DNA of 64,000 nucleotides from Dyella flagellata. Lineage in GTDB: Bacteria > Pseudomonadota > Gammaproteobacteria > Xanthomonadales > Rhodanobacteraceae. Shown here in pieces: positions 1-9,106 of this stretch (positions within the stretch are counted from its first letter, which is position 1; each line of letters starts with the position of its first letter). Position numbers and translations under genes: made by a program. The notes beneath the pieces were generated by a model. It saw only the letters and a list, made by a program, of their open reading frames with translations. It was not told where the DNA came from and searched no databases. The DNA is taken from assembly GCF_030160275.1 (NCBI RefSeq), contig NZ_BSOA01000049.1, positions 1 through 64,000 on the forward strand, read 5' to 3'.

Positions 1-27
1 AATCCTGCTCCAGGACCGAGCAGGATT
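1..27. terminator. Hairpin at the left edge, probable terminator of the gene left of the window
   Basis: A perfect 10-bp stem (AATCCTGCTC paired with GAGCAGGATT) closes a 7-base loop. Only a short T stretch follows, so it is a weak or bidirectional terminator at best. The 213 bases between it and hprK show no convincing gene. Confidence 0.5.
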
Positions 28-240
28 TGCGAAACCCAGCTGAGACTCGACGCTAATCAGGTCCGGGGGAGGGATGGGATCAGGCCGGATGTGGCCTCGG
101 CTTTGAGCAGCATCTGGCGCCGTTGAAGCGCCCCCTGCGGCCGCCCTCTCGCGGCACTTAAGACCAAAACCCTAAAACTGGCACAATGTTCCCCGCCGCC
201 GCCCCCGCCCAGGCAGCCACGCGGCATAAAGGGAACCTCC

Positions 241-1191
241 TTGGACCGGCTTACTGCACGACAACTCTTCGACGATATCCACGAGCGCATGGCGCTGCGC
301 TGGGTGGCCGGCATGCGCGGCGAAACGCGCGTGCTCGAATACGGCTCCACCCCGGCCCGCCGCCCCTCGCTGGTGGGCTATCTCAATGTGATCTACCCCA
401 ACAAGATCCAGATCGTCGGCACCGAGGAGCTGAGCTATCTCGATGGCCTGGACTCCCGCCAGCGCTGGGAAGTGATCCACAAGGCCGCCGCCACCCACCC
501 GGTGGCCTTCATCGTCACCAAGGACCAGGCGATACCGGCCGACCTGCGCGAAGTGGCGGAAGAAACCGATACGCCGCTGTGGATCAGCGCCAAGCGCGGC
601 CATGAACTGCTCACCTGGATGCAGTACCACCTGGCGCGCACCATGGCGCCACGTCTCACCCTGCACGGCGTACTGCTGGAAGTGTTCTCCATCGGCGTAC
701 TGATCACCGGCGAAGCCGGCTCAGGCAAAAGCGAGCTGGCGCTGGAGCTGATCAGCCGCGGGCATCGCCTGGTCGCCGACGATGCCCCGGAATTCACCCT
801 GATCGCCCCGGACGTGATCGACGGCGCCTGCCCCGAGCTGTTGCAGGATCTGCTCGAAGTACGGGGCCTGGGTGTGCTCAATGTACGGGAGATGTTCGGC
901 CACACCTCGGTCAAGACGTCCAAGTATCTGCGCCTGGTGATCCATCTCAAGCCCTTGCGCGACGGCGAGAACGTCGACGCGCTCACCCGCCTCACCGGCG
1001 ACGTGGGCCATCGCGAAATCTTCGATGTGAACGTGCCGATGATCACCTTGCCCGTCGCCCCCGGCCGCAACCTGGCGGTACTGGTGGAAGCGGCGGTGCG
1101 CAGCCATATGTTGAAGAGCAAGGGCATCGATCCGGCGCAAAGCTTCATGGACCGCCAGGCCCACCAGATGCGCAGGCTGCCCCCATGGTGA
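241..1191 (+). CDS. hprK: HPr kinase/phosphorylase
   Basis: A bifunctional cytoplasmic enzyme that phosphorylates and dephosphorylates Ser46 of HPr. The 316-residue length is normal for the family. The conserved LHG (His142) precedes the P-loop GEAGSGKS at 157-164, and the family signature [17 protein letters not shown] follows. The start is TTG at 241, eight bases after a GGGAACCTCC stretch; no ATG upstream fits better. It opens a same-strand set hprK-rapZ-EIIA-ptsH-ptsI, and its stop overlaps the rapZ start (ATGGTGA). The substrate HPr is encoded 1.3 kb downstream and keeps the target serine, so the kinase is probably functional. Confidence 0.96.
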   Translation: MDRLTARQLFDDIHERMALRWVAGMRGETRVLEYGSTPARRPSLVGYLNVIYPNKIQIVGTEELSYLDGLDSRQRWEVIHKAAATHPVAFIVTKDQAIPADLREVAEETDTPLWISAKRGHELLTWMQYHLARTMAPRLTLHGVLLEVFSIGVLITGEAGSGKSELALELISRGHRLVADDAPEFTLIAPDVIDGACPELLQDLLEVRGLGVLNVREMFGHTSVKTSKYLRLVIHLKPLRDGENVDALTRLTGDVGHREIFDVNVPMITLPVAPGRNLAVLVEAAVRSHMLKSKGIDPAQSFMDRQAHQMRRLPPW

Positions 1192-2102
1192 CCCGTGACC
1201 CGAATCTTATGAACCAATACGAAGGCCTGCTTGCCCACGACGACTCGGACGCCATCCACCTGGTGGTGCTGACCGGCATGTCCGGCGGCGGCAAGACTGT
1301 CGCCCTGCGGGCGCTGGAAGACCTGGACTTCTACTGCGTCGACAACCTGCCCAGCGCACTGTTGCCGCAATTGGTGCAAGCGGCTACGCGCGGCGACAGC
1401 CACCGCCGTCGCATCGCGGTGGGCGTGGACGTACGCAGCCGGGACGACGATTTCCAGCACATGCCGCAGGTCCTTTCCTCGCTGGCGGCGACGGTGCAGG
1501 TGCATCTGATCTTTCTGGACTGCAACGACGCCGCACTGATCAAGCGTTATTCGGAGACGCGCCGCCGTCACCCGCTGGCCGTGCGCGGGGTATCGCTCGC
1601 CGACGCCATTGCGGAGGAACGCCGCCTGCTGCGTCCACTGATGGCGATCGCCGAACGCGTGATCGAATCCAGCGACTTGAACGTGCATCAATTGCGCCGC
1701 CTGATCGCTACCGGTTACGCGCAAACCACCACCGGCCTTACGCTGATGTTTCAATCGTTCGCGTTCCGGCGCGGACTGCCGCTGGATTCGGACTTCGTGT
1801 TCGACGCGCGCTGCCTGCCCAACCCCCATTGGGAACCGACGCTGCGACCACTGTCCGGCAAGGACGCGCCGGTGCGCGAATTCCTGGAGCGCCAGCCCGT
1901 GGTGGGTGAATTCTTTGCCGACACCGCCCGCTGGTTGGATGCATGGCTGCCCCGCTTCGAGGCGGACGACCGCAGCTACGTCACCATTTCCATCGGCTGC
2001 ACCGGTGGCCGCCACCGCTCGGTCTATCTGGTCGAGAAACTCGCCGCGCACTATCGCACCACGCGCGAAGGGGTTCTCACTTTCCATCGCGAACTTGAGT
2101 GA
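1185..2102 (+). CDS. rapZ: RNase adapter protein / nucleotide-binding protein RapZ
   Basis: RapZ-family P-loop protein. In E. coli it delivers a small RNA to RNase E and links cell-envelope precursor synthesis to the PTS; whether that RNA exists here cannot be told. The P-loop GMSGGGKT lies at residues 31-38. The DVRSR motif and the C-terminal [19 protein letters not shown] segment are typical. The start at 1185 overlaps the hprK stop by 7 bases. A second ATG at 1209 would remove eight residues and also precedes the first conserved strand, so the exact start is uncertain. Confidence 0.95.
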   Translation: MVTRDPNLMNQYEGLLAHDDSDAIHLVVLTGMSGGGKTVALRALEDLDFYCVDNLPSALLPQLVQAATRGDSHRRRIAVGVDVRSRDDDFQHMPQVLSSLAATVQVHLIFLDCNDAALIKRYSETRRRHPLAVRGVSLADAIAEERRLLRPLMAIAERVIESSDLNVHQLRRLIATGYAQTTTGLTLMFQSFAFRRGLPLDSDFVFDARCLPNPHWEPTLRPLSGKDAPVREFLERQPVVGEFFADTARWLDAWLPRFEADDRSYVTISIGCTGGRHRSVYLVEKLAAHYRTTREGVLTFHRELE

Positions 2103-2145
2103 TGTTTATGTTGTCTTTCACCCATCCCAACGAAGCCGCCGCGCC

Positions 2146-2538
2146 ATGAGCGTCGGCGTGCTTCTGATGACCCACGAGTCGGTTGGCCAGGCGCTGGTGA
2201 AGGCAGCACGTCACGTGTTGCCGAAATTGCCGCTGCGAGTCGCCACCGTGGAAGTGCCCGCACTGGCCGATCCGGATGTCATGCGCACGCTCACCGCCAA
2301 GCATGCGCGCGAACTGGATCAAGGTGAGGGCGTGCTGGTACTGGCCGATCTGTATGGCGCGACTCCCTGCAACATCGGACTGTCGCTGGCTACGGTAGGC
2401 GTAAGGCTGCGCTGTGTTTCTGGGTTGAACCTGCCCATGCTGCTGCGCGTACTGAACTACGCCGACAAGCCGCTGGACGAACTTGCTGAAATCGCGGCCA
2501 GTGGCGGTCGCGGGGGAATCTTCATCGATCATGCTTGA
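2146..2538 (+). CDS. PTS EIIA component, mannose/fructose type
   Basis: A 130-residue protein of the ManX-type EIIA fold. His10 in MSVGVLLMTHES is in the position of the phosphorylated histidine. The strand pattern and the GATPCNIG motif agree with the family. No EIIB, EIIC or EIID partner is present in the window, so it most likely passes phosphate for regulation rather than for sugar import. The reading frame is open further upstream, but ATG 2146 gives the normal N-terminus. Its 3' end overlaps ptsH (ATGCTTGA), implying translational coupling. Confidence 0.92.
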   Translation: MSVGVLLMTHESVGQALVKAARHVLPKLPLRVATVEVPALADPDVMRTLTAKHARELDQGEGVLVLADLYGATPCNIGLSLATVGVRLRCVSGLNLPMLLRVLNYADKPLDELAEIAASGGRGGIFIDHA

Positions 2539-2800
2539 AAAAGAAATCGTCGTCTCCAACAAATTGGGCTTGCATGCCCGCGCATCGGCAAAGCTGGTGC
2601 AACTGGTGCAGAGTTTCAAATCCACGGTGTGGTTGATCAGCAAGGGCCGCGAAGTGAATGCACAAAGCATCATGGGCGTCATGATGCTGGCCGCCGGGAT
2701 CGGCACGCCATTGACCATTCGCGTGGACGGTCCGGACGAATCGGCCGCGATCTCGGCGGTGGTGGATCTGTTCGACCGCAAATTCGACGAAGGGATGTGA
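2531..2800 (+). CDS. ptsH: Phosphocarrier protein HPr
   Basis: An 89-residue HPr that accepts phosphate from EI on His15 (within LGLHARASAK) and is modified by HprK on Ser46 (within NAQSIMGVMML). Both residues are at their canonical positions. The gene overlaps the preceding EIIA gene by 8 bases. It is separated from ptsI by 128 bases carrying a short direct repeat (CGGGGAACGGGGAAC) but no gene. Confidence 0.97.
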   Translation: MLEKEIVVSNKLGLHARASAKLVQLVQSFKSTVWLISKGREVNAQSIMGVMMLAAGIGTPLTIRVDGPDESAAISAVVDLFDRKFDEGM

Positions 2801-2928
2801 ATGAAGCAAGGCACGGCAAACGGGGAACGGGGAACATCACGTCCGCGGCGTGACGTACGCTCGTGCGTCGCTCACGCTCCCTGTTGCTTGTTACTCGTCC
2901 CGTGCAGCTCCACCGGGAGGTGCCGCCC

Positions 2929-4674
2929 ATGAGGCAAATCCTTGCCGGTGCCATGGCTTCGCGCGGCATGACCCTGGGCCGTGCCCGGCTGGTGCAGCCC
3001 AGCCGCTACCTGGTCGATACACGCCCGTTGGCCGAGGAGGAAATTCCTTCCGAACTCGAACACCTGCATACCGCGCTGGAAACCGCGCGGCAGGAGCTGC
3101 GCGAGTTGCGCGGCAAGCTGCATGGCGCGCTGGCGCGTGAAGTCAACGAGTTCATCGACGCACACAGCCTCCTGCTGGACGACGCCGAGCTGCTGCGCGG
3201 CCTGGACGAAATGATCACCATCGGCCGCTATCGCGCCGGCGCCGCGTTGAAGAAACAGCGCGATCGCCTGGCCGGCGTGTTCAGTGCGATGGACGATCCG
3301 TATCTGCGCAGCCGCATGGAAGACGTCGACCAGGTGATCGGCAGGGTTATTTCAGCGCTGCAACGCCAGACCAGCGTGGAGGAGCGCAAGCTCGCCTCGC
3401 GCGTCGGCGAAATTCTCGTCGCCGACACCATCGCGCCGGCCGACATGGCGCACTTGGCCGGCAATGGCCTGCTGGGCGTCATCACCAGTTCCGGCAGTCC
3501 GTATTCGCACAGCGCGATTCTCGCGCGCAGCCTCAACCTGCCGATGCTGGTGGGTACGCGCGATGCGCTGTCGACCATCCACGACGATGATTTGATCCTG
3601 CTCGATACCGAGCGCGGCGAAGCCGTGGTGCATCCGACCGCGCAAGACCTCGCTCGTTACCGTGCGTGGCAGCGCGAAGCCGTGCAGGAGGGCCGCCGCC
3701 TCGCCAGTCTGGCGAACGCACCCACACGTACGCGCGATGGCGTGGACGTTCGCCTGCTGGCCAATGCCGAATCGCCCGGCGATGTCGCGCTCGCCCGCGC
3801 GCGCGGCGCCGATGGCGTGGGCCTGTATCGCACGGAATTCCTGTTCCTGCGCCACAAGGGCCTGCCCTCGGAAGACGAGCAGTTCATCGCCTATCGCGAC
3901 GTAGTGTTGGGCATGGGCGGTGCGCCGGTGACGATTCGCACACTCGACCTTGGCGCCGACAAGGCCGACGCCGCGGGGCTGGTCATCCGCGGCGAGGAAA
4001 ATCCCGCCCTGGGCGTGCGGGGCGTGCGTTTGTCGCTGCGCCATCCGGCCGTATTCACAACGCAGATTCGCGCCATTCTGCGCGCTGCCTGCTACGGGCC
4101 TGTACGCGTGCTAGTGCCGATGGTTACGCAGCCCGATGAACTCATAGCCGTGCGTACGCTGTTCAAGCTTGCGCGCCAGGAACTCAAGCGCGAGAACATC
4201 GACCTGCCGGAAAAACTTCCGCTGGGCGCCATGATCGAAGTGCCTGCCGCCGCGATCAACGTGCGTGCCTTGCTCGAACACTCCGATTTCCTCGCCATTG
4301 GCACCAACGATCTTGCCCAGTACGTGCTTGCCGCCGACCGCGGCAACGATGCGCTGGAAAACATCTACAACCCGTTGCAGCCCGCACTGCTGCGCTTGCT
4401 CTCGCACGTCATCTCCGCCGGTCGCCGCGCGGGCAAACCGGTGAGCCTGTGCGGCGAGATCGGCGGCGACGAGAATTTCACCGCCCTGTTGCTCGCCCTG
4501 GGCTTGTGCGAATTCAGCATGCACCCCAGCCGCATCCTGCATGTGCGAGATCGTCTCGCCACGCTCGATCACGCCAGGTTGCGCGCCTTCGCACCGCGCC
4601 TGATCCGTGCGCATACGCATGAAGAGGCGGAGTCGATGCTGGCGGCGATCACCAACAATTGCCACGCGTCCTAG
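2929..4674 (+). CDS. ptsI: PTS enzyme I (phosphoenolpyruvate-protein phosphotransferase)
   Basis: Enzyme I starts the phosphorelay from phosphoenolpyruvate to HPr. The N-terminal HPr-binding helical domain (residues 1-150) is followed by the swivel domain with active His194 in SPYSHSAILAR. The PEP-binding barrel has the conserved GVGLYRTEFLF segment and the catalytic cysteine in SLCGEIGGD near the C-terminus. Length is 581 residues from the ATG at 2929, which has a CGGGAGG ribosome-binding site; the frame is open 22 codons further upstream. It has no GAF domain, so it is EI and not the nitrogen-type paralogue. It is the last gene of the PTS operon. Confidence 0.96.
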   Translation: MRQILAGAMASRGMTLGRARLVQPSRYLVDTRPLAEEEIPSELEHLHTALETARQELRELRGKLHGALAREVNEFIDAHSLLLDDAELLRGLDEMITIGRYRAGAALKKQRDRLAGVFSAMDDPYLRSRMEDVDQVIGRVISALQRQTSVEERKLASRVGEILVADTIAPADMAHLAGNGLLGVITSSGSPYSHSAILARSLNLPMLVGTRDALSTIHDDDLILLDTERGEAVVHPTAQDLARYRAWQREAVQEGRRLASLANAPTRTRDGVDVRLLANAESPGDVALARARGADGVGLYRTEFLFLRHKGLPSEDEQFIAYRDVVLGMGGAPVTIRTLDLGADKADAAGLVIRGEENPALGVRGVRLSLRHPAVFTTQIRAILRAACYGPVRVLVPMVTQPDELIAVRTLFKLARQELKRENIDLPEKLPLGAMIEVPAAAINVRALLEHSDFLAIGTNDLAQYVLAADRGNDALENIYNPLQPALLRLLSHVISAGRRAGKPVSLCGEIGGDENFTALLLALGLCEFSMHPSRILHVRDRLATLDHARLRAFAPRLIRAHTHEEAESMLAAITNNCHAS

Positions 4675-4675
4675 A

Positions 4676-4742
4676 GGGATGACAATCCCAGCATCGGAAT
4701 GCAGCGTGCATGGCAATGCTGGGATTGTCATCCCAGCCTACG
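4676..4742. repeat. REP-like palindromic repeat, double form
   Basis: A perfect 19-bp inverted repeat (arms 4676-4694 and 4716-4734) with a 21-base loop, ending in AGCCTACG. Each arm itself contains GGGATGACAATCCC. It lies between the convergent ptsI and LysR genes and overlaps the last codon of the LysR gene. Related copies are at 7504, 16026, 18444, 21417, 48247, 50551 and 57989. Confidence 0.85.
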
Positions 4743-5622
4743 TAACAGTGCGCAAAAACGCTTCCAGCGCCGCACCACGATATTTCTCCCGGTGCAGCAG
4801 AATCGAGAGTTTTCGCCGTAAATCGAGAAACGGTGTTTTCAGCGCCACCAATCGCCCCGTCGCCAGCGCATCGGCTACCGCCACTTCCGGCAGACAGGCA
4901 ATGCCCAGTCCGGCTGCGACCGCCTGCTTGATCGCTTCGATCTGATCCAGCTCCATCACGATTTCGCCCGGCGGCAACTGCCCCAACGCCCGCTCGCTGA
5001 TGGCTCGCGTGGCGGAGCCGGGTTCGCGCAAAACCCAACGGGCGCCAGCGAAATGTTCGGGCTTCAGGCCGTGCTTCTTGGCGAGCGGATCTTCAGGCGG
5101 TGCACAGACCACCAGCGTGTCGTCGCGCCAGGAATGCGCCTCCAGCAAGGGATGCGCGACAGGTCCTTCCACACAACCGACGTCGAGGCTGTGATCGAGC
5201 ACGGCCGAGGCGATGCTATCGGTGTTGGCCACGCGTAGGCGGATGGCTACCTGCGGATGGCTGCGCGCGAACTCGCCCAGTAATTCACCCACGCGGTAGT
5301 TGCCGACCGTATTGCTGGTACCGATGCGCAACTCGCCCGCCAGCGCGGCGGTTTTACCGGCGGCGCGGCGACCGAATTCGGCGTGGCGCTCCAGCAGCTC
5401 CTGCGCCAAGGGCAACAGTTCGCGGCCGCGCGCGTTCAGCCGCAGCCTGCCTCGCTCACGATCGAACACCGGGGCATCAAGCTGCCGCTCCATTTCCGCC
5501 AACGCCATGCTGGCGGCCGGCTGGGTGAGATGCAGCTGTTCGGCAGCGGCACGCACGCTGCCGTGCAGGGCGATCTGCACGAATACATCCAGCTGACGCA
5601 AGCTGACATTAAGCATCAGCAT
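4738..5622 (-). CDS. LysR-family regulator, YeiE-like
   Basis: A 294-residue LysR-type regulator. The N-terminal winged helix-turn-helix is VRAAAEQLHLTQPAASMALA (about residues 23-42), and the rest is the usual two-lobed effector domain. It is divergent from a YeiH-type transporter 84 bases away, the arrangement of E. coli yeiE-yeiH, so it probably controls that gene and its own. Two in-frame ATGs (5622 and 5616) are possible starts. The 3' end runs into a palindromic repeat. Confidence 0.88.
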   Translation of the reverse strand: MLMLNVSLRQLDVFVQIALHGSVRAAAEQLHLTQPAASMALAEMERQLDAPVFDRERGRLRLNARGRELLPLAQELLERHAEFGRRAAGKTAALAGELRIGTSNTVGNYRVGELLGEFARSHPQVAIRLRVANTDSIASAVLDHSLDVGCVEGPVAHPLLEAHSWRDDTLVVCAPPEDPLAKKHGLKPEHFAGARWVLREPGSATRAISERALGQLPPGEIVMELDQIEAIKQAVAAGLGIACLPEVAVADALATGRLVALKTPFLDLRRKLSILLHREKYRGAALEAFLRTVT

Positions 5623-5633
5623 ATTTTATACAA

Positions 5634-5650
5634 TTGATCAGATATTTCAA
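5634..5650. promoter_or_regulatory. Candidate LysR operator between the yeiE-like and yeiH-like genes
   Basis: The AT-rich intergenic stretch contains TTGA-N9-TCAA (TTGATCAGATATTTCAA), a dyad of the T-N11-A kind used by LysR regulators. Its position between the two divergent starts fits an operator. This is motif evidence only. Confidence 0.45.
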
Positions 5651-5706
5651 TTTTTCCTAATACATGACGAATTGGAAAATACCCCCGTCCCCAACGGCCA
5701 TCCGTC

Positions 5707-6744
5707 ATGAATGCCATATCGCTCCCCCTCCCCTCCTCCAGTCTGCGCGTTCGCGCTTCAGGCTTGTTGCTGGCCATTGGCATTGCCATGGCGGCGTGGT
5801 GGCTGGGACGCCTGGTGCCGCTGATCGGTGGCCCGGTGTTCGGCATCGTGATCGGCATTGCCGTACGCAACCTGCTCTCGCCGGGGGATAGCTTCAACCC
5901 GGGCATCCAGTTCGCCAGCAAGCAGATCCTGCAGTGGTCGATCATCGCGCTGGGATTCGGGCTGAGCCTCACCCAGGTCGCCAAGACCGGGCTGGAATCG
6001 CTCTCCGTGACCTTGGTGACCATGACCGTGGCATTCGTGTCGGCATGGCTGCTGGGCCGGACGATGAAAGTGCATGACAAGCTCCAGGTGCTGATCGGCG
6101 TGGGCACCGCGATCTGCGGCGGCTCGGCGATCGCCGCGGTCACGCCAATCATCAAGCCGGATGACCACGACACCGCCTTTGCGATCTCCACCATCTTCCT
6201 GTTCAACATCGTCGCTGTGCTGCTGTTTCCCTTGCTGGGGCACGCGCTGCACCTGTCGGATCTTGGCTTCGGGCTGTGGGCCGGCACGGCGATCAACGAC
6301 ACCTCCTCGGTGGTGGCCGCCGGTTACAGCTACAGCACGGCGGCGGGCGATTACGCCACCATCGTGAAACTGACGCGCGCCACGCTCATCATCCCGATCT
6401 GCCTGGTGCTTGCCATCGTGGTAGCGATGCGCCACAAGCGCGCTGCAAAGCAGGATGGCGTAACCGGCGATTTCAGCCTGCGCCGCATCTTTCCGTGGTT
6501 CATCCTGTGGTTCCTGGTCGCCTCGGCCGTGCGCACGGCGGGCCTGGTGCCGACCGCGATCCAGCCGGCCATTCACCTGAGCGCGGAGTTCATGATCATC
6601 GTGGCGCTCACCGCGATCGGCCTGTCGGCCAACCTGCGCAAGATGGCCTCGACCGGCGTGCGGCCGATCCTGCTCGGACTGGGTGTGTGGGCGGCGGTGT
6701 CGATCAGCAGCCTGCTGGTTCAGTTGGTGATCGGGCAGCTGTAG
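5707..6744 (+). CDS. YeiH/UPF0324 family putative sulfate exporter
   Basis: A 345-residue inner-membrane protein with about ten hydrophobic helices. The segments GTAICGGSAIAAVTPII (near residue 134) and GTAINDTSSVVAAGYSYS (near 195) are hallmark repeats of the UPF0324/YeiH family, whose members are annotated as putative sulfate exporters. Divergent pairing with a YeiE-like regulator supports the assignment. The 24 bases to the convergent tsaB are too short for a separate element. The true substrate is not established by sequence. Confidence 0.88.
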   Translation: MNAISLPLPSSSLRVRASGLLLAIGIAMAAWWLGRLVPLIGGPVFGIVIGIAVRNLLSPGDSFNPGIQFASKQILQWSIIALGFGLSLTQVAKTGLESLSVTLVTMTVAFVSAWLLGRTMKVHDKLQVLIGVGTAICGGSAIAAVTPIIKPDDHDTAFAISTIFLFNIVAVLLFPLLGHALHLSDLGFGLWAGTAINDTSSVVAAGYSYSTAAGDYATIVKLTRATLIIPICLVLAIVVAMRHKRAAKQDGVTGDFSLRRIFPWFILWFLVASAVRTAGLVPTAIQPAIHLSAEFMIIVALTAIGLSANLRKMASTGVRPILLGLGVWAAVSISSLLVQLVIGQL

Positions 6745-6768
6745 TTCCAGTTGCCCCGCAACCTGCGC

Positions 6769-7467
6769 TCAGGATCCGCGGACCTTCCCCTGCTCCGCCA
6801 GCGTCAGTGCCACCTTGTCGCGCAAATACACCGGCAAGGCCTGCTCCGGCGCCACCGCGCGACCAGCGCGGAATTCAGCTACCGCCAGCGTCGCTACATG
6901 GCGCGCCTGCGGGTAGCAGCTGCCGTCGGCCGAACGAGGCTGCATGCCCAATCGGGCAAACAACGCTTCACGATATGTCGCCCAACCGGTGCCCGCCACA
7001 TTCCATGCATCTGCCGGCGGCAACACCAGCGTATCGGGTGTGCATACGCGCTCTTCGTCCAGGGCAAGCAAGCCGCCTTCACCATCGCGCCGGTAGCTGG
7101 CGGCATAGATCTCGCCCATGCGCGCATCGATCACCGCCAGGATCGCGGCATCGTCCTCCGGTGCCTCCAACGCCAGCGCCGCCAGCGAGGAAACGGGAAC
7201 TACCGGCCGATCCAATGCCATCGCCATGCCTTGCGCCAATGACATCGCCAAACGCACGCCGGTGAAGCCACCGGGGCCGCGCCCTACCGCGATGGCATCC
7301 AACGCATGCTTGCCGATGCCCGCTTCTGCCAGCAGTTCGTCGGCCATCGGCAGCACGCGCTCAGCGTGACGACGTGGCGCCAGCTCGGTGCGGGCGATGA
7401 TGGTTTCGCCGTGCACGAGCGCGACGGAACAGGCTTCGGTGGCGGTTTCCAGGGCTAGCAGATTCAT
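6769..7467 (-). CDS. tsaB: tRNA threonylcarbamoyladenosine biosynthesis protein TsaB
   Basis: TsaB is the scaffold partner of TsaD in making the t6A37 modification of ANN-decoding tRNAs. The 232-residue protein starts with the ASKHA-type MNLLALETATEACSVAL and has the GRGPGGFTGVRLAMSLAQG motif near residue 62. Length and motifs are normal. It stands alone here, convergent with the yeiH-like gene; a palindromic repeat lies just upstream. Confidence 0.95.
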   Translation of the reverse strand: MNLLALETATEACSVALVHGETIIARTELAPRRHAERVLPMADELLAEAGIGKHALDAIAVGRGPGGFTGVRLAMSLAQGMAMALDRPVVPVSSLAALALEAPEDDAAILAVIDARMGEIYAASYRRDGEGGLLALDEERVCTPDTLVLPPADAWNVAGTGWATYREALFARLGMQPRSADGSCYPQARHVATLAVAEFRAGRAVAPEQALPVYLRDKVALTLAEQGKVRGS

Positions 7468-7503
7468 AGGCGCATTCTCGCACGGCGTCCATGCTGCTTG
7501 TGC

Positions 7504-7531
7504 GTAGGTTGGGATACCAATCCCAGCCTAC
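7504..7531. repeat. REP-like palindromic repeat, single form
   Basis: A 28-base imperfect palindrome, GTAGGTTGGGAT and ATCCCAGCCTAC arms around a 4-base centre, between tsaB and the NTF2-fold gene. It is the half-unit of the double repeats found elsewhere in the window. Confidence 0.75.
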
Positions 7532-7616
7532 ACGCCCCCAGGTCATTACCTCCCAAGTAATCGCCGCGCCGCGGAACCGGCTGCAAGCTTTCTCCACCAA
7601 CCCAAGGAGATCAGCC

Positions 7617-7985
7617 ATGACCGAAGCACACACCCTCGCCACTCGTTATATCCGCAGCTGGAACGAAACCGATTCGCTGCGCCGCCTCGCCCTGCTGGAA
7701 GAGATCTACACGGAACATGCCCGCTATACCGACCCGATGATTACGTCCACGGGATGGGAAGCGATCAATGCCACCATCAGCGCGGTGCAGAAGATGTTTC
7801 CCGGGCATGTCTTCGGCCTGCTCGGCGAAGTGGACGCGCATCACGACATGATGCGTTTTCGCTGGCAGCTCAGCGAACCGGGCGCGAACGAGCCCTTGGT
7901 GATCGGCTTCGACGTCGCCGTGCTGGAAGACGGCCGCATCAGCCACGTCTGCGGTTTCCTCGACAAAGTGCCGGTAGCCGCCTGA
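7617..7985 (+). CDS. SnoaL/NTF2-fold protein
   Basis: A 122-residue protein resembling SnoaL-like polyketide cyclase or ketosteroid-isomerase folds: an N-terminal helix with YIRSWNETD, then EEIYTEHARYTDP, then a curved sheet ending in DGRISHVCGFLDKVP. Such proteins may be small enzymes or ligand binders, and the catalytic role cannot be inferred. The start at 7617 follows a good CCAAGGAGA ribosome-binding site; the frame is open upstream only by chance. Confidence 0.75.
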   Translation: MTEAHTLATRYIRSWNETDSLRRLALLEEIYTEHARYTDPMITSTGWEAINATISAVQKMFPGHVFGLLGEVDAHHDMMRFRWQLSEPGANEPLVIGFDVAVLEDGRISHVCGFLDKVPVAA

Positions 7986-8038
7986 CCCATTTCCGCCGCG
8001 CGCCAGGAGCGCGCGGCTCCTTCGAGGAGTACCTGACC

Positions 8039-8194
8039 ATGCCGATGTTCGAAACCAGCGACCGCACTGGTATCAACTATGAAGACCGGGGTACCGCATG
8101 GCCTTTATCACACGCATCGGGAACGTCTGTTCGCCACTGCCTCGCCGAACAATGCCAAACGGCCCAGGACAGCCTCATCTTTCGCACGGCATGA
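8039..8194 (+). pseudogene. Probable remnant of an alpha/beta-hydrolase (chloroperoxidase-like) N-terminus
   Basis: A well-formed ribosome-binding site (TCGAGGAG) precedes a 51-codon frame. Its beginning, MPMFETSDRTGINYEDRGTA, resembles the start of chloroperoxidase-type alpha/beta hydrolases (MP.FTTSDGT.I.Y.D.G). Then come WPLS and unrelated residues, and no catalytic parts remain. It looks like a gene cut off by a deletion just before the XRE regulator. It could instead be a short real peptide; resemblance is by eye only. Confidence 0.4.
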
Positions 8195-8997
8195 TCGGAT
8201 ATATGCATGCCATCCACATCCCACACCAACGTCCAGTCGGCGACCTGCTGCGCGAATGGCGCCGGCATCGCCGACTGAGCCAGCTAGATCTTGCCACTCA
8301 CGCCGAGATTTCCACGCGGCATCTGAGCTTCGTGGAATCGGGCCGCGCCCAACCCAGCCGCGACATGATCCTGCACCTGGCCCAGTACCTGGAAATTCCC
8401 TTGCGCGAACGCAACGCCCTGCTGGTTGCCGCAGGTTTCGCACCAGCCTATCCGCAACGGCCGCTGGAAGACGCCTCGATGCAAGCGGCGCGTCGCTTGA
8501 TCGATCAATTGCTGCAAGGCTTCGAGCCTTATCCGGCCCTCACCATCGACCGACATTGGCAATTGGTGGCGAGCAACCGGGCGACGCTGCGCCTGCTCGA
8601 CGGCATTGCAGCGGAGCTGCTGCAAGCGCCAATCAATGTGCTGCGACTGAGCCTTCATCCGGCCGGCCTGGCTCCGCGCATCCACAACCTGGGCGAATGG
8701 CGTGCTCACCTGCTGCATCGCCTGCAACAGCAGATCGAGGCCACCCACGATCCGCAATTGCTCGCCTTGCAGCGCGAAGTGCAGGCGTTTCCCACCCCCG
8801 TTGACACGCCGGTACGCAGCCCCGCTTCTGCGATCGCCGTGCCGATGCAACTTGAAGTGCGTGGCCAGCTATTGTCGATGATCAGTACCACCACCGTATT
8901 CGGCAGCCCAGTGGACATCACCTTGTCGGAACTTGCGCTGGAAGCCTTCGTACCTGCCGATGAGCAAACGGCTCAGGCTTTGCGGCAAATGGAGTAA
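8191..8997 (+). CDS. XRE-family regulator with MmyB-like ligand-binding domain
   Basis: Transcription regulator of about 268 residues. The N-terminal helix-turn-helix includes LREWRRHRRLSQLDLATHAE and STRHLSFVESGRAQPSRDM. The C-terminal half (after about residue 95) matches the MmyB-like domain, with DRHWQLVASNRATLRLLD and the STTTVFGSPVDITLSELALEAF tail. Starts at 8191 or 8203 are both possible; the open frame further upstream covers the hydrolase remnant in another frame. MmyB regulators often control a neighbouring oxidoreductase or hydrolase gene, possibly the one lost upstream. Confidence 0.85.
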   Translation: MIGYMHAIHIPHQRPVGDLLREWRRHRRLSQLDLATHAEISTRHLSFVESGRAQPSRDMILHLAQYLEIPLRERNALLVAAGFAPAYPQRPLEDASMQAARRLIDQLLQGFEPYPALTIDRHWQLVASNRATLRLLDGIAAELLQAPINVLRLSLHPAGLAPRIHNLGEWRAHLLHRLQQQIEATHDPQLLALQREVQAFPTPVDTPVRSPASAIAVPMQLEVRGQLLSMISTTTVFGSPVDITLSELALEAFVPADEQTAQALRQME

Positions 8998-9106
8998 CCG
9001 GCCACCGCGATCCTTGCGAAGCTCATCGCAATCTTGCTGCGGTTAACTCTTCATAGTGCAACAGCCTTGCAGCCACCCATCAACGTTTCGTAAGGATGAA
9101 GAAACC

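Noticed and set aside
170-195. TGGCAC upstream of hprK as a possible sigma-54 promoter
   Set aside because: TGGCACAATGTTCCCC lacks the TTGC box at the right spacing; the -12 element is absent.
435-2087. Long open frame on the minus strand opposite hprK and rapZ
   Set aside because: It is a high-GC shadow of two clear genes, with no recognisable protein and no ribosome-binding site.
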